From the NCBI RefSeq assembly GCF_021556475.1, contig NZ_JAKGBZ010000003.1:105103-169102 (forward strand): a stretch of 64,000 nucleotides of DNA. The letters run 5' to 3'. This stretch comes from Acidiphilium iwatense. GTDB lineage: Bacteria > Pseudomonadota > Alphaproteobacteria > Acetobacterales > Acetobacteraceae. The notes beneath the pieces were generated by a model. That model was not told where the DNA came from. It searched no databases and saw only the letters and a program-made list of their open reading frames with translations. The position numbers and the translations under genes were made by a program. How positions within the stretch are numbered: position 1 is the first letter of the stretch; each line of letters opens with the position of its first letter. Positions 16,437 to 25,476 of the stretch are shown in pieces.

Positions 16437-18338
16437 CTATCCCTGCCCCGCCAGCCTGGTCGCGATCTGGTCGAGCACCGAAACATCCTCGATCGTCGGG
16501 GGCACCACCGGCGCCGTGCCATTCGCCATCTGCTTCATCGTCGCGCGCAGAATCTTGCCCGACCGGGTTTTCGGCAAGCGTGGCACCACGATCGCGGTCT
16601 TGAACGCGGCCACCGGCCCGATCCGCTCGCGCACCAGCGCCACCAATTCGCCCGCGATCGCCGCCTCATCCCGATCGACGCCGGATTTCAGCACGACGAG
16701 ACCGAGCGGGACTTCGCCCTTCACCGGATCGTGCCGGGCGATCACCGCGCATTCGGCGACATCCCGGTGCGCGGCAAGCACTTCCTCCATCGCCCCGGTC
16801 GAAAGCCGGTGCCCGGCGACGTTGATGATGTCGTCGGTCCGTCCCATCACCCAGACATCGCCATCCGCATCGACCATGCCGGCATCCCCGGTGCGATACC
16901 ACCCCGGAAACGCATCGAGATAGGCTCGGCGATACCCCTCGTCGTCCTGCCAGAGCGTCGGCGCGCAGCCGGGCGGCAACGGCAGTTTGATCGCCAGTGC
17001 CCCCACCTCGCCCGGCGTCATCGCGCCACCCTCGGCATCGAGCGCCTGCACGTCATAGCCCGGACACGCCCTGCCGCCCGAGCCCGGCTTGAACGGCGTG
17101 AGGCCGAGCCCGCGAAACCGCGCGGTGATCGGCCAGCCGGTCTCGGTCTGCCACCAATTGTCGATGACCGGCTTGCCCAGCAGCGCCGCGATCCATTCCG
17201 CGGTCGGTGGATCGCAGCGCTCGCCGGCCAGAAACAGCGCCTCCAGCCGCGACAGATCGTGAGCCTTGAGCAGCTTGCCGTCCGGATCCTGCTGCTTGAT
17301 CGCGCGCAGCGCGGTTGGCGCGGTGAACAGGGTTTTCACGCCGTGCGCGTTGCAGACTCGCCAGAACGCCCCGGCATCCGGCGTGCCGACCGGCTTGCCT
17401 TCGTACATCACCGAGGTGACGCCCGCGAGCAGCGGCGCGTAGACGATATAGCTGTGCCCCACCACCCAGCCGACATCGGACGCCGTCCACATCACGTCGC
17501 TCGCCGCACCCTCGCCCGGATGCGCGTCGTAGATCAGCGGGATCGAGGCCGCGAGCGCGACCGCATGGCCGCCATTGTCGCGCACGATACCCTTGGGCCG
17601 TCCCGTCGTGCCCGAGGTATAGAGGATATAGAGCGGGTCGGTCGCGGCGACCGGCACCGGATCGTGCGGCGCGGCCTCTGCCTCGGCTTGCAGATAATCC
17701 TCGTCGCGGCCCGCCACCAACGCGGCGGGCGCGGCAGGACGCTGGAAAATCAGGCAGCCATCCGGCCGGTGCGATGCGCGGCCGAGCGCCGCATCGAGGA
17801 TCGGCGTGTAGTCGACCACCCGCCCCGGTTCCAGTCCGCAGGACGCGGCGACGATCAGTTTCGGCTTTGCCCCGTCGATCCGGCTGGCGAGTTCGGGCGC
17901 GGCGAAACCGCCGAACACCACCGAATGAACCGCACCCAGGCGCGCGCAGGCGAGCATGGCGATCGCCGCTTCCGGCACCATCGGCATGTAGATCACCACC
18001 CGGTCGCCCTTCGCCACCCCGCGCGCGGCGAGCGCGCCTGCGAATTTGGCGACCCGGTCGCGCAATTCGCGATAGGTATGGCGCGTGACGCGGCCTTCCA
18101 TCGCGCTGTCCCAGATCAGCGCGATCCGCTCGCCGGCCCCCTTGGCGACGTGGCGGTCGAGACAATTGGCGGCGGTATTGAGCCGGCCGCCGGGAAACCA
18201 GCTTCCAAACGGCCCGCGTTGTGGGTCGAACACCCGCTCATAGGGTGCGATCCAGTCGATCGACCGCGCCGCTTCCGCCCAGAAGCGTTCCGGGTCGGTC
18301 CGCCATCCGGCGTAACGCGCGGCATATGTGCTTTCCAT
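16437..18338 (-). CDS. prpE: Propionyl-CoA synthetase (acyl-CoA synthetase)
   Basis: 633 residues from ATG 18338, with GGGAGGG upstream; a GTG ten codons earlier is possible. It is an AMP-forming acyl-CoA synthetase: ACAS N-terminal block (YAARYAGWRTDPERFW), the AMP motif YTSGTTGRPKGI, WWQTETGWPI, YRTGDAG and the C-terminal lysine in PKTRSGKILR that is essential for adenylation and is the usual acetylation site. The DNGGHAVAL stretch is characteristic of PrpE rather than AcsA. It converts propionate, CoA and ATP to propionyl-CoA. No methylcitrate genes are adjacent. Confidence 0.88.
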   Translation of the reverse strand: MESTYAARYAGWRTDPERFWAEAARSIDWIAPYERVFDPQRGPFGSWFPGGRLNTAANCLDRHVAKGAGERIALIWDSAMEGRVTRHTYRELRDRVAKFAGALAARGVAKGDRVVIYMPMVPEAAIAMLACARLGAVHSVVFGGFAAPELASRIDGAKPKLIVAASCGLEPGRVVDYTPILDAALGRASHRPDGCLIFQRPAAPAALVAGRDEDYLQAEAEAAPHDPVPVAATDPLYILYTSGTTGRPKGIVRDNGGHAVALAASIPLIYDAHPGEGAASDVMWTASDVGWVVGHSYIVYAPLLAGVTSVMYEGKPVGTPDAGAFWRVCNAHGVKTLFTAPTALRAIKQQDPDGKLLKAHDLSRLEALFLAGERCDPPTAEWIAALLGKPVIDNWWQTETGWPITARFRGLGLTPFKPGSGGRACPGYDVQALDAEGGAMTPGEVGALAIKLPLPPGCAPTLWQDDEGYRRAYLDAFPGWYRTGDAGMVDADGDVWVMGRTDDIINVAGHRLSTGAMEEVLAAHRDVAECAVIARHDPVKGEVPLGLVVLKSGVDRDEAAIAGELVALVRERIGPVAAFKTAIVVPRLPKTRSGKILRATMKQMANGTAPVVPPTIEDVSVLDQIATRLAGQG

Positions 18339-18433
18339 GGCTGTCGCCCTCCCGAGGCTTGCCGTCACGCGATCCAGGGCGAAGCGTAGAAGGATGCGAA
18401 ATGTCAGGCAATCGGCGCGCGCAAGATCGGGCG

Positions 18434-18507
18434 TGGAGGTCCGAGCCGGAATCGAACCGGCATACGCGGATTTGCAGTCCGCTGCATCACCACTCTGCCA
18501 TCGGACC
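18434..18507 (-). tRNA. tRNA-Cys (anticodon GCA)
   Basis: Minus-strand cloverleaf of 74 bases with encoded CCA. The acceptor stem pairs GGTCCGA with TCGGACC, the D arm holds GCAGAGTGGT, the anticodon stem-loop is GCGGA-CTGCAAA-TCCGC with anticodon GCA, and the T loop reads GGTTCGATTCC. The short variable region is as expected for tRNA-Cys. Confidence 0.96.
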
Positions 18508-18694
18508 TCGGCTCTCGACGCGCACCCGGCTTATCGGGCCATCGCGGCCTGACGGTCAAGTGTCCCGCGGAACAACCATCACCGACCACACCCGCAACAG
18601 ACAATCGCGAGACCGCGTGCGCGAAGGCGCGCATTCGCATGGCGCGTGGCAAATGAGTTCCATTCAGAGCGGTTCTGGATTGCTCATCCAGATT

Positions 18695-18727
18695 ATACCA
18701 TGTCTCGCTGATCGCGACCCATGGTAT
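18695..18727. repeat. Inverted repeat ATACCATG...CATGGTAT
   Basis: Eight-base perfect arms ATACCATG (18695-18702) and CATGGTAT (18720-18727) around a 17-base loop. The arm edges resemble the longer palindrome 43 bases to the right, so both may belong to one repeat family. Confidence 0.6.
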
Positions 18728-18769
18728 TCGCTCTTTATGTTCGCGCGCGCCGCCCGCCAACCAGCGCGC

Positions 18770-18809
18770 ATACCAAATCTCATGAGTCGAGATTCATGAG
18801 ATTTGGTAT
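18770..18809. repeat. Long palindrome with 16-base arms
   Basis: ATACCAAATCTCATGA (18770-18785) pairs perfectly with 18794-18809 around an eight-base loop. With no U-tract next to it on the minus strand it is not a textbook terminator for cpaE (ends 18846), yet its position just past the gene allows a transcript-end role. The sequence is more AT-rich than its surroundings, as in mobile palindromic elements. Confidence 0.75.
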
Positions 18810-18845
18810 TATTCATTTTCCGCACATTGTCGTGCATGGAGCGAT

Positions 18846-20054
18846 CTATCCCGCCCGATCGGTCTTGCGGCCCGGCTCGAAACCGGCCTCGCGCGCGAGA
18901 TCGAGCATCGCGCGGCCGAAAACCCTTGGCACGGCGCCGAACCCTTCGACGGCGTGCGAAAATTGCTTCGGCATGTCGGGGATCGCGATATCGACCTTGC
19001 GCTTCAGCGCGTCTTCGATGTGCTTGCGGCGCAACCCGCCCGGCCGCCCCTCGCGATTGAGCAGAATCGTCGGGCGTTGCGGCTGGCCCGCCCCGTTCGG
19101 AATCGCGAGCAGGCGCAGCGTATCGCGCAGGCCCGCGACACTCGGATCGAGCACGATGACGCGATGATGGGCAAGTTCGAGCAATTCCCGGTGCGACGGA
19201 ATCGGCAGGAACGGCAGATCCACGACGACGAAATTGAAGCGGAACCGCATCGCCTCGATCAGCCGCCGCGCGGCCCCGTCCGCAGCGGCCGGATTGCATC
19301 CCGGATCGGGCACCGCGCCGAGAACCGACAGCCGATTCCGGACCGGCTTGGCCGCTTCGGCGATCGCATCGGACCCGAGAGCCGGGTCGTCGGCGATCGG
19401 ATCGAACAGCGCGGGCCCGGCCTCGATGCCGAACAGATCGGCCGTCACGCCGATGAAGGGATCGGCGTCCAGCAGCAATGTATGGCGATTCGCATCGACG
19501 CCGAGAAACCAGGCCAGAGCGCAGGCGATGCTGCTCGCGCCAACCCCGCCGCGCGCGCCGGTGATCGCAATCACCCGGCCGCCGCGCGCCTGATCGCCGA
19601 TCGCCGCATCATGGGTGATCAACGGCGCGAAATAGCGGGCGACCATTTCGCGGGTGACCGGCTTGAAAATGTAATCGGCCGCGCCGATCCGCCGGCTGAT
19701 CGCCCGGTACAGATCGACATCGTCGATATCGCCGAGCACCAGCACGGTCACCGAAGGTTCGATCACGTCGCAGAGTTCGGCCAGCGACTGCAGCGGCCGG
19801 TCGTCGCCGCCGATATCGACGACGAGGATCTGCGGCGCCGGCATCCGCATCATCGCCGAAATCGCCGCTTTCACCGAACCCCGCCTGATATCGCAGCTAT
19901 TGGCGATGCCGTTCTGGGCGAGATCGCCGAGACCATCCTTCAGCACCGACTCGCTCGCCGCGTCGGTCACGAAGCCGAGGACAGTGAGCTGGTCCGGCCG
20001 GCCCAGGCGGTTCGGCGCCGGCACCGCGCCGCGCGGCGATGCCAGCTCGCTCAT
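18846..20054 (-). CDS. cpaE: CpaE/TadZ-like pilus assembly ATPase
   Basis: 402 residues. An N-terminal receiver-like domain (about 20-145: VLVVDIGG-type strand, VLVLGDIDDVDLY, then ADYIFKPV) is followed by a MinD/ParA-like ATPase with a deviant Walker A, ITGARGGVGASSIACALAW, and LLLDADPF. The usual Walker A lysine is absent after GVG, as in many CpaE proteins. CpaE places the Tad/Flp pilus machine at a cell pole. The prepilin peptidase gene lies directly upstream on the same strand; the rest of the tad cluster is not in this window. Confidence 0.82.
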   Translation of the reverse strand: MSELASPRGAVPAPNRLGRPDQLTVLGFVTDAASESVLKDGLGDLAQNGIANSCDIRRGSVKAAISAMMRMPAPQILVVDIGGDDRPLQSLAELCDVIEPSVTVLVLGDIDDVDLYRAISRRIGAADYIFKPVTREMVARYFAPLITHDAAIGDQARGGRVIAITGARGGVGASSIACALAWFLGVDANRHTLLLDADPFIGVTADLFGIEAGPALFDPIADDPALGSDAIAEAAKPVRNRLSVLGAVPDPGCNPAAADGAARRLIEAMRFRFNFVVVDLPFLPIPSHRELLELAHHRVIVLDPSVAGLRDTLRLLAIPNGAGQPQRPTILLNREGRPGGLRRKHIEDALKRKVDIAIPDMPKQFSHAVEGFGAVPRVFGRAMLDLAREAGFEPGRKTDRAG

Positions 20055-20090
20055 GGCGCTTCGCGTGCCGGTGCGGATCGTCCCGCGCGA

Positions 20091-20612
20091 TCAGCCATGC
20101 GCGCGCGGCCAGAGCGTGAGGAGAGCGGCGAGCGAGATGGCGACGCCGTAGGGAATCGAGCCGCCGCGCCGGGCGCGCCAGGATTCGATGAGCGAGAGCC
20201 GCCGGAACAGCCGGTCTCCGGGCGCGACCGGGCGCGAAGAGCGGGCGAAGCGCCGCAACGCCAGATAGGCCATGGCGACGAAACCGCCGATCAGCAGAAC
20301 GCGAAGCGAGAAAGCGACCTGAGCCACCCAGGCGGGCGGGACGAGCAGCGAACAGGCGGACCAGAGTTTCACATCCCCGCCGCCGAGCGCGCGCAAGGTC
20401 CAGGCGAGCGTCAGGGCGACAAAAACGACGGCAGCGACGATCAGCCCGGCCAGCAGGTTCCGGTCGATCAGCCGGACCGGCACCGCCAGCGCCGCCACGA
20501 TCAGGCTGAGATGATCGGGAATCGACCGGGTCGCGATATCGCTCAGCGCCGCACCGAACAGGCAAAGCGTGATCGCGCCCGACCAGACGAGCATGACGAT
20601 ATGGGTCGTCAC
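20091..20612 (-). CDS. cpaA: Prepilin peptidase CpaA/TadV
   Basis: 173 residues, a multi-helix membrane aspartic protease of family A24. Both catalytic aspartates are visible: ALSDIATRSIPD near residue 25 and LGGGDVKLW near 80, where GxGD is the family signature. It lacks the N-methylating domain of PilD, as usual for CpaA. It would cleave Flp-type prepilin leader peptides at the cytoplasmic face. It is 36 bases upstream of cpaE and probably co-transcribed. Confidence 0.85.
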   Translation of the reverse strand: MTTHIVMLVWSGAITLCLFGAALSDIATRSIPDHLSLIVAALAVPVRLIDRNLLAGLIVAAVVFVALTLAWTLRALGGGDVKLWSACSLLVPPAWVAQVAFSLRVLLIGGFVAMAYLALRRFARSSRPVAPGDRLFRRLSLIESWRARRGGSIPYGVAISLAALLTLWPRAHG

Positions 20613-20688
20613 GCTCCGCTTCCCGCCGCCATGTCCGATGAACCGTCCATGGCGCCGAGACTACCGGCAAAAAGTTAAGAAACGCCTA

Positions 20689-21111
20689 TCAGGCGACGGT
20701 AAACCTGCTCTCGACATTGCCGCGCGTGGCGTGCGCATAGGGGCAGACGATTTCCGCCTTCTTCACCAGGTCCTCGGCTTTCGCGCGCTCCATGCCGGGG
20801 ATCGAGACCTTGAGATGGGCGGTAATGCCGAACCCCTTGCCGTCGTCGCGCGGGCCGATGCCGATATCGGCGCTCACCTTCGCGTCTTCCGGGATTTTCA
20901 CCTTCTCCTGCCCGGCCGCGTATTTCAGCGCGCCGAGAAAACAGGCGGAATAGCCGAGGGAGAAAAGCTGCTCCGGGTTGGTGCCCGCGCCGCCGTCGCC
21001 GCCAAGCTCCTTCGGCGTGCTGAGGTCGATCTTGACCTTGCCGTCCTCGGTCTCGGCATGGCCGGTGCGGCCGCCGGTGGCGTGGCCGTGCGCGTGGTAA
21101 AGCGTTTTCAT
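20689..21111 (-). CDS. ohr: Organic hydroperoxide resistance protein (OsmC/Ohr family)
   Basis: 140 residues, the standard Ohr length. The two redox cysteines are in YSACFLGAL (near residue 57) and VCPYAHATRGN (near 123), and the GGAGTNPEQLFS loop is complete. Ohr reduces organic and fatty-acid hydroperoxides with lipoyl reductants in the cytoplasm. The usual OhrR repressor gene is not beside it. AGGAGGTTTCGGTT precedes the start. Confidence 0.92.
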   Translation of the reverse strand: MKTLYHAHGHATGGRTGHAETEDGKVKIDLSTPKELGGDGGAGTNPEQLFSLGYSACFLGALKYAAGQEKVKIPEDAKVSADIGIGPRDDGKGFGITAHLKVSIPGMERAKAEDLVKKAEIVCPYAHATRGNVESRFTVA

Positions 21112-21155
21112 AACCGAAACCTCCTGAATAATTTGCGCCCCTCACATCATGCCGA

Positions 21156-21989
21156 TCACGGCGCCTTGCAAGCCCCCGGCGCGGTCATAACCGCCGCATG
21201 GCCGAGCGGCCCCTGCCCGGCGCCGAAACCGGGCGCCGCAAGCAGAACTTTTTGCAGGAAATCCCGCGCCTGCCCGGTCGCCTCGCGCAGCCCCAGGCCG
21301 GCGCCGAGACCGAGCGCGATCGCCGAGGCGAGCGTACAGCCAGTGCCGTGGGTATGGCGCGAGACGATGCGCGGCTGTCGAAACTCCGTCACTTCGTCGC
21401 CGCTCACCAGAAAATCGACCGCCTCGTCGCCGGCGAAATGGCCACCCTTCACCAGCACCGCCCGCGCCCCGCGCCCGCACAGAATGCGCCCGGCGGCGAC
21501 CGCATCGTCCGGCGTCTCGACCGCGTGGCCGCTCAGAATCGCCGCCTCGTCGCGATTGGGGGTGATCAGCGCCGCCATCGGCATCAGCCGGTCCAGCAGC
21601 ACGGCGCGCGCATCCGCCGCGAGCAGCGCGGCGCCGCTGGTGGCGGCGATCACCGGGTCGATCACAATCGGCGTGTCCGGCGCGATTTCGGCAAGAATTC
21701 CGGCTACCGCCGCGACCATGGCGGCGCTGCCGAGCATTCCGGTCTTGACCGCATCGATCCCGAGATCGGCGGCGACCAGCCGGATCGACCGTGCGACGAA
21801 TTCCGGCGCAATCGGCACGACATCATGCACGCCCAGCGTATCCTGCGCGGTGACGGCGGTGATCGCGGTCATCGCGTAGCCGCCGAGCGCGGTGATCGTC
21901 TTGATATCCGCCTCGATCCCCGCCCCGCCACCGCTGTCGGACCCGCCGATCGCCAGAATCCGGGGCAGAGTCATCCGGGGCGGGCTCAT
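21156..21989 (-). CDS. thiD: Hydroxymethylpyrimidine/phosphomethylpyrimidine kinase
   Basis: 277 residues from ATG 21989; ATG 21974 is an equally good start and neither has a clear ribosome site. The protein begins RILAIGGSDSGGGAGIEADIKT, the ThiD substrate loop, and has VIDPVI, NRDEA and the anion-hole block SRHTHGTGCTLASAIA with the catalytic Cys. It phosphorylates the thiamin pyrimidine twice. It follows glmM by 13 bases on the same strand. A second thiamin gene, thiE, is 19 kb away in the same direction. Confidence 0.92.
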   Translation of the reverse strand: MSPPRMTLPRILAIGGSDSGGGAGIEADIKTITALGGYAMTAITAVTAQDTLGVHDVVPIAPEFVARSIRLVAADLGIDAVKTGMLGSAAMVAAVAGILAEIAPDTPIVIDPVIAATSGAALLAADARAVLLDRLMPMAALITPNRDEAAILSGHAVETPDDAVAAGRILCGRGARAVLVKGGHFAGDEAVDFLVSGDEVTEFRQPRIVSRHTHGTGCTLASAIALGLGAGLGLREATGQARDFLQKVLLAAPGFGAGQGPLGHAAVMTAPGACKAP

Positions 21990-22002
21990 CGCCGGCGAAC
22001 GG

Positions 22003-23388
22003 TCAGGGTGCGGCCGGCTCGGCGGCAACCCCGGCGATCATCGCGCACAACCCCTCGACGATCTCGGCGATCAGCCGCTCGTCCTCGCCCTCGGCCATCA
22101 CGCGGATCAGCGGCTCGGTGCCGGAAGCGCGGATCAGCAGCCTGCCGGTTCCGGCAAGCCGCGCCTCCGCCTCGGTCATCGCGGCGAGCACCGGCGGCGC
22201 CTGCAGCGGCGTCGCCCCGGCATAGCGCACATTGCGCAGCAATTGCGGCAGCGGCTCGAACAGGCGGCACACCGCACTCGCTGGCCTGCCCTCGCGCACC
22301 AGCACGGCAAGCACCTGAAGCGCCGCGATCAAGCCATCGCCGGTGGTCGCGAAATCCGACAGGATGACGTGGCCGGACTGCTCGCCGCCGAGATTGAGCC
22401 CGTGCGCGCGCATCGTCTCGGCGACATAGCGGTCGCCCACCGGAGTGCGGTGCAGCGCGAGGCCGATCCCGGCGAGATAGCGCTCCAGCCCGAGATTCGA
22501 CATCACGGTGGCGACCACCCCCGGCCCGGCGAGCCGGTCCTCGGCGAGGAAGGAGCGGGCGATAAGAGCGAGAACCTGGTCGCCGTCGATGATCGTGCCG
22601 TGCTCGTCGGCGAGGATCACCCGGTCGGCGTCGCCGTCGAGGGCGATGCCGAGATCGGCGCGGTGCTCCAGCATGGCGGCGGAGAGATGCGCCGGCACGG
22701 TCGAACCGCAGCCCTGGTTGATGTTGAACCCGTCCGGCGCGACCCCGAGCGGGATCACTTCGGCGCCGAGTTCCCACAGCGCGGCGGGGGCGACCTTGTA
22801 GGCCGCGCCGTTGGCGCAATCGAGCACCACGCGCAGCCCGTCGAGCCTGAGGCCGCGCGGCAGACTGGATTTCGCCGATTCGACATAGCGCCCGCCGGCA
22901 TCGACCAGCCGCATCGCCCGCCCGAGCGACGCGGCGGCGGCGAGGCGGTCGCCGATATCCTCGGCCATCAGCGCCTCGATCTCGGCCTCGGTCGCGTCCG
23001 ACAGCTTGGCGCCGTCCGGCCCGAACAGCTTGATGCCGTTATCCTCGAACGGGTTGTGCGAGGCGGAAATCACCACGCCGAGATCGGCGCGCAGGGAGCG
23101 CGTCAGCATCGCGATCGCCGGGGTCGGCAGCGGGCCGGCGAGGGTCACGTCCATGCCGGCGCCGATGAAGCCGGCGGTCAGCGCCGGTTCCAGCATGTAG
23201 CCGGAGAGCCGGGTATCCTTGCCGATGATGACCCGGTGGCGATGATCGCCCCTGGTGAACAGCAGCCCGGCGGCCTGGCCGAGGCGCAGCGCGGTCTCCG
23301 CCGTCATCGGTGCGACATTGGCGCGGCCGCGAATCCCGTCGGTGCCGAACAGGCGGCGCGAAGCCGGCTTTGGTGGAAAATGGTTCAT
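22003..23388 (-). CDS. glmM: Phosphoglucosamine mutase
   Basis: 461 residues, full length. The start is [14 protein letters not shown], the phosphorylated serine is Ser110 in [14 protein letters not shown], the metal loop is DGDADR and the sugar-binding loop is GGEQSGH. The C-terminal phosphate site is [12 protein letters not shown]. GlmM converts glucosamine 6-phosphate to glucosamine 1-phosphate for UDP-GlcNAc, hence for peptidoglycan and lipid A. In many proteobacteria glmM follows folP and ftsH; here folP is 0.9 kb upstream, separated by a toxin-antitoxin pair. Confidence 0.96.
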   Translation of the reverse strand: MNHFPPKPASRRLFGTDGIRGRANVAPMTAETALRLGQAAGLLFTRGDHRHRVIIGKDTRLSGYMLEPALTAGFIGAGMDVTLAGPLPTPAIAMLTRSLRADLGVVISASHNPFEDNGIKLFGPDGAKLSDATEAEIEALMAEDIGDRLAAAASLGRAMRLVDAGGRYVESAKSSLPRGLRLDGLRVVLDCANGAAYKVAPAALWELGAEVIPLGVAPDGFNINQGCGSTVPAHLSAAMLEHRADLGIALDGDADRVILADEHGTIIDGDQVLALIARSFLAEDRLAGPGVVATVMSNLGLERYLAGIGLALHRTPVGDRYVAETMRAHGLNLGGEQSGHVILSDFATTGDGLIAALQVLAVLVREGRPASAVCRLFEPLPQLLRNVRYAGATPLQAPPVLAAMTEAEARLAGTGRLLIRASGTEPLIRVMAEGEDERLIAEIVEGLCAMIAGVAAEPAAP

Positions 23389-23502
23389 GGCCTGCTTGAA
23401 CCCCCGTTCGCGGATCGGATCAAGACCGCGGATGTGCGGGTTGTTTCAATTTACGTTTCCGTTCGTGACCCGAATCGTGCGGTGCCAGATGGACAACAAC
23501 GT

Positions 23503-23542
23503 TTGACAACACTATAGTATCGAAAGGTAATACTTTTCGATA
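23503..23542 (+). promoter_or_regulatory. Promoter and operator of the ParDE-like module
   Basis: A -35-like TTGACA at 23503-23508 is followed by ACTATAGT (itself palindromic, 23511-23518) and by the inverted repeat TATCGAAA (23518-23525) / TTTCGATA (23535-23542) with a nine-base spacer. This sits 11 bases before the antitoxin start. Ribbon-helix-helix antitoxins autorepress by binding such repeats, so this is the likely operator. Confidence 0.6.
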
Positions 23543-23553
23543 TCGAGCGAGCC

Positions 23554-23826
23554 ATGGCCACATCCGTCAAGATCGGCGACGAACTGAAAAACCGGGTCCA
23601 GCACCTTGCCGGCCTGCGCCGGAGATCGGCGCACTGGATCATGCGCGAAGCGATCCGGCAATATGTCGAACGCGAGGAACAGCGCGAAACGGTCAAGGAG
23701 GATGCGCTGCGCGCCTGGAACGACTATCGGGCCGACGGCCGGCATCTGACGCTCGACGAAGCCGATGCGTGGCTGGCGAAATTGGAAGCCAGCGAGGATG
23801 CGGAACCCCCTAAGTGCCACGGCTGA
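23554..23826 (+). CDS. Ribbon-helix-helix antitoxin (CopG/ParD-like)
   Basis: 90 residues. The N-terminal strand-helix-helix ATSVKIGDELKNRVQHLAG and SAHWIMREAIRQYV is the CopG/MetJ fold; the acidic C-terminal tail (LDEADAWLAKLEASEDAEP) would wrap the toxin. The gene overlaps the toxin start by 13 bases. The module lies between divergent glmM and folP, which are often neighbours, so it looks like an insertion in that pair. Confidence 0.85.
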   Translation: MATSVKIGDELKNRVQHLAGLRRRSAHWIMREAIRQYVEREEQRETVKEDALRAWNDYRADGRHLTLDEADAWLAKLEASEDAEPPKCHG

Positions 23827-24104
23827 TCTGGACGCCGCCGGCCCTGGCTGACGTTCAACGGCTCTACCGCTTTCTGGCTTCCAGGAATGCCGAGGCGGCA
23901 CGCCGCGCCGTAAGGGCGATCCGGGCCGGAGCAAAAATTCTGGCGCACCAGCCGCAGATCGGCCGCCCCATCGAAGACATGGAACCGGAGTTCCGGGAAT
24001 GGCTGATTGACTTCGGCGATAGCGGCTACGTCGTCCTGTACCGCTTCGACGGGGAAACCGCCGCCATCCTGGCGGTTCGTCACCAGAAGGAAGCCGGCTA
24101 CTGA
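23814..24104 (+). CDS. ParE/RelE-superfamily toxin
   Basis: 96 residues from GTG 23814. The pattern LIWTPPALADVQRLYRFLA, then IGRPIEDMEPEFREWLIDFG, then GYVVLYRF and ILAVRHQKEAGY is that of ParE-like proteins, which poison DNA gyrase; RelE-type mRNA cleavage is the alternative. The C-terminal RHQKE matches the functional end of this family. It overlaps the antitoxin by 13 bases, so it is translated only after it. Confidence 0.85.
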   Translation: MPRLIWTPPALADVQRLYRFLASRNAEAARRAVRAIRAGAKILAHQPQIGRPIEDMEPEFREWLIDFGDSGYVVLYRFDGETAAILAVRHQKEAGY

Positions 24105-24274
24105 AGTGCCCGCTGTGCTCAGAATGCGAGCACGGATGAGATTCGTCGACCTACCGCAAAACCACCCAATCGGCGGGGTGTGGGACGGTTTACATTAGGC
24201 TTCGTCCCCTCTCGGACACCCCTCTGATCGGGGCCGAAGGGCAGGAACGGGCGCAGATCGGACGTTGGTGAATA

Positions 24275-25135
24275 TCATTCAAAATGTCTGGCTTCATCCC
24301 CCAGCGCCCGCCACACAAGCAGGGCCTGGGCGGTGCCGGCGACGTCGTGGACGCGCAGGATCGCCGCACCCCGGTTCGCGGCGAACAGGGCGGCGGCGAT
24401 CGATCCGGCATCGCGCCGCGCCGGATCGGCCTCGCCCGCGAGCGCGCCGATGAAGCGCTTGCGCGAAACGCCGGCCAGCAGCGGATGGCCGAGCGCGCGA
24501 AACCGCCCGAGGGCGCGGAGCAGAACCAAATTCTGCTCGCCCTGCTTGGCGAAACCGAAACCGGGATCGAGCGCGATCGCCTCGGGCGGGATGCCGGCCT
24601 GCAGCGCCGCATCCCGCCGCTGCGCGAGTTCATCGATCACCTCCCGCACCAGATCGGCGTAATGGGCGTGGCATCCCATCGTCGCCGGGGTGCCGCGCAT
24701 ATGCATCAGCACCACCGGGCAGCCCCGCGCCGCGACCAGGAACGCGGCCCGAGGATCATGCCGCAGCCCGGAGATGTCGTTGACGATGCGCGCCCCGGCA
24801 TCGAGCGCTGCCGCCATCGTGGCCGCGTTGCGGGTGTCGATCGAGATCGCGATCCCGTCTTCAGCCAAAGCTCGAATCACCGGCACGACCCGCGCCGATT
24901 CTTCCTCCGACGTCACCGCTTCGGCGCCGGGCCGCGTGCTCTCGCCGCCGATATCGACGATGTCGGCGCCGGCATCGCGCATCGCCCGTCCGGCGGCGAT
25001 CGCGGCCTCGGCCACGGCGAATCGCCCGCCATCGGAAAAACTGTCGGGCGTGACGTTGAGAATCCCCATCACCAGCGGCCGGGACAGGTCGAATCCGGCC
25101 CAGCGTCGCGGCGACAGCACTTCGTCGATCGGCAT
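24275..25135 (-). CDS. folP: Dihydropteroate synthase
   Basis: 286 residues. Both family signatures are complete: MGILNVTPDSFSDGGRF near residue 23 and DIVDIGGESTRPGA near 60, with DPGFGFAK for the pterin and GVSRKRFIG near the end for p-aminobenzoate and phosphate. It makes dihydropteroate in folate synthesis and is the sulfonamide target. Between the toxin gene and folP (24105-24274) I see no gene. Confidence 0.95.
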   Translation of the reverse strand: MPIDEVLSPRRWAGFDLSRPLVMGILNVTPDSFSDGGRFAVAEAAIAAGRAMRDAGADIVDIGGESTRPGAEAVTSEEESARVVPVIRALAEDGIAISIDTRNAATMAAALDAGARIVNDISGLRHDPRAAFLVAARGCPVVLMHMRGTPATMGCHAHYADLVREVIDELAQRRDAALQAGIPPEAIALDPGFGFAKQGEQNLVLLRALGRFRALGHPLLAGVSRKRFIGALAGEADPARRDAGSIAAALFAANRGAAILRVHDVAGTAQALLVWRALGDEARHFE

Positions 25136-25251
25136 GGAAGGCGGATAGCCGGATTTCCGCCCGCCGCCAATGCGCCTGCCAGCACGACCGCCATCGCGAA
25201 ACGCGTCACGCGATGACGACGCTCGAAAAAGTTCCGGTCAGAAAGATAAAA

Positions 25252-25476
25252 TTACCCCAATTTCGGCGGCGCGATCGACCCTCCGGCATGATCGATCGCG
25301 GCGCCATGGCCGTGCTTATGTGCCTGATGAACCGCCAGCCCCGGCGCCGGCGCGGTCGCCTGCATCTGTGCCAGCATCGCGGTCAGCGCCGCGCCGAAAC
25401 CGGGCTGGCTGGCGGGTTTCATGCCGCCGCCATAGGCGATGGGCTGGGCTCCGGCGCCCTGGGTGGGAATGATCAT
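25252..25476 (-). CDS. Small protein of unknown function
   Basis: 74 residues from ATG 25476, preceded by GGAG at a spacing of eight. It reads MIIPTQGAGAQPIAYGGGMK, then an amphipathic segment FGAALTAMLAQMQATAP and a His-rich end (HQAHKHGHGAAIDHAGG). I do not recognise a family. An upstream in-frame extension to 25653 would overlap the divergent esterase promoter and lacks a ribosome site. It could be spurious. Confidence 0.4.
   Translation of the reverse strand: MIIPTQGAGAQPIAYGGGMKPASQPGFGAALTAMLAQMQATAPAPGLAVHQAHKHGHGAAIDHAGGSIAPPKLG

Larger units (their letters stand above)
18508..18845. other. Intergenic region with two palindromic elements
   Basis: No gene is supported here. The stretch downstream of cpaE and upstream of tRNA-Cys (both minus) contains two inverted repeats that share the sequence ATACCA at their outer edges, listed separately. 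The remainder shows nothing clear. Confidence 0.5.

Noticed and set aside
16731..18389. A 552-codon plus-strand frame opposite propionyl-CoA synthetase
   Set aside because: Antisense shadow; no motifs, while the minus strand has all adenylation motifs.
18770..18809. The 16-base palindrome as a standard terminator
   Set aside because: No U-tract follows on either strand, so it is listed as a repeat.
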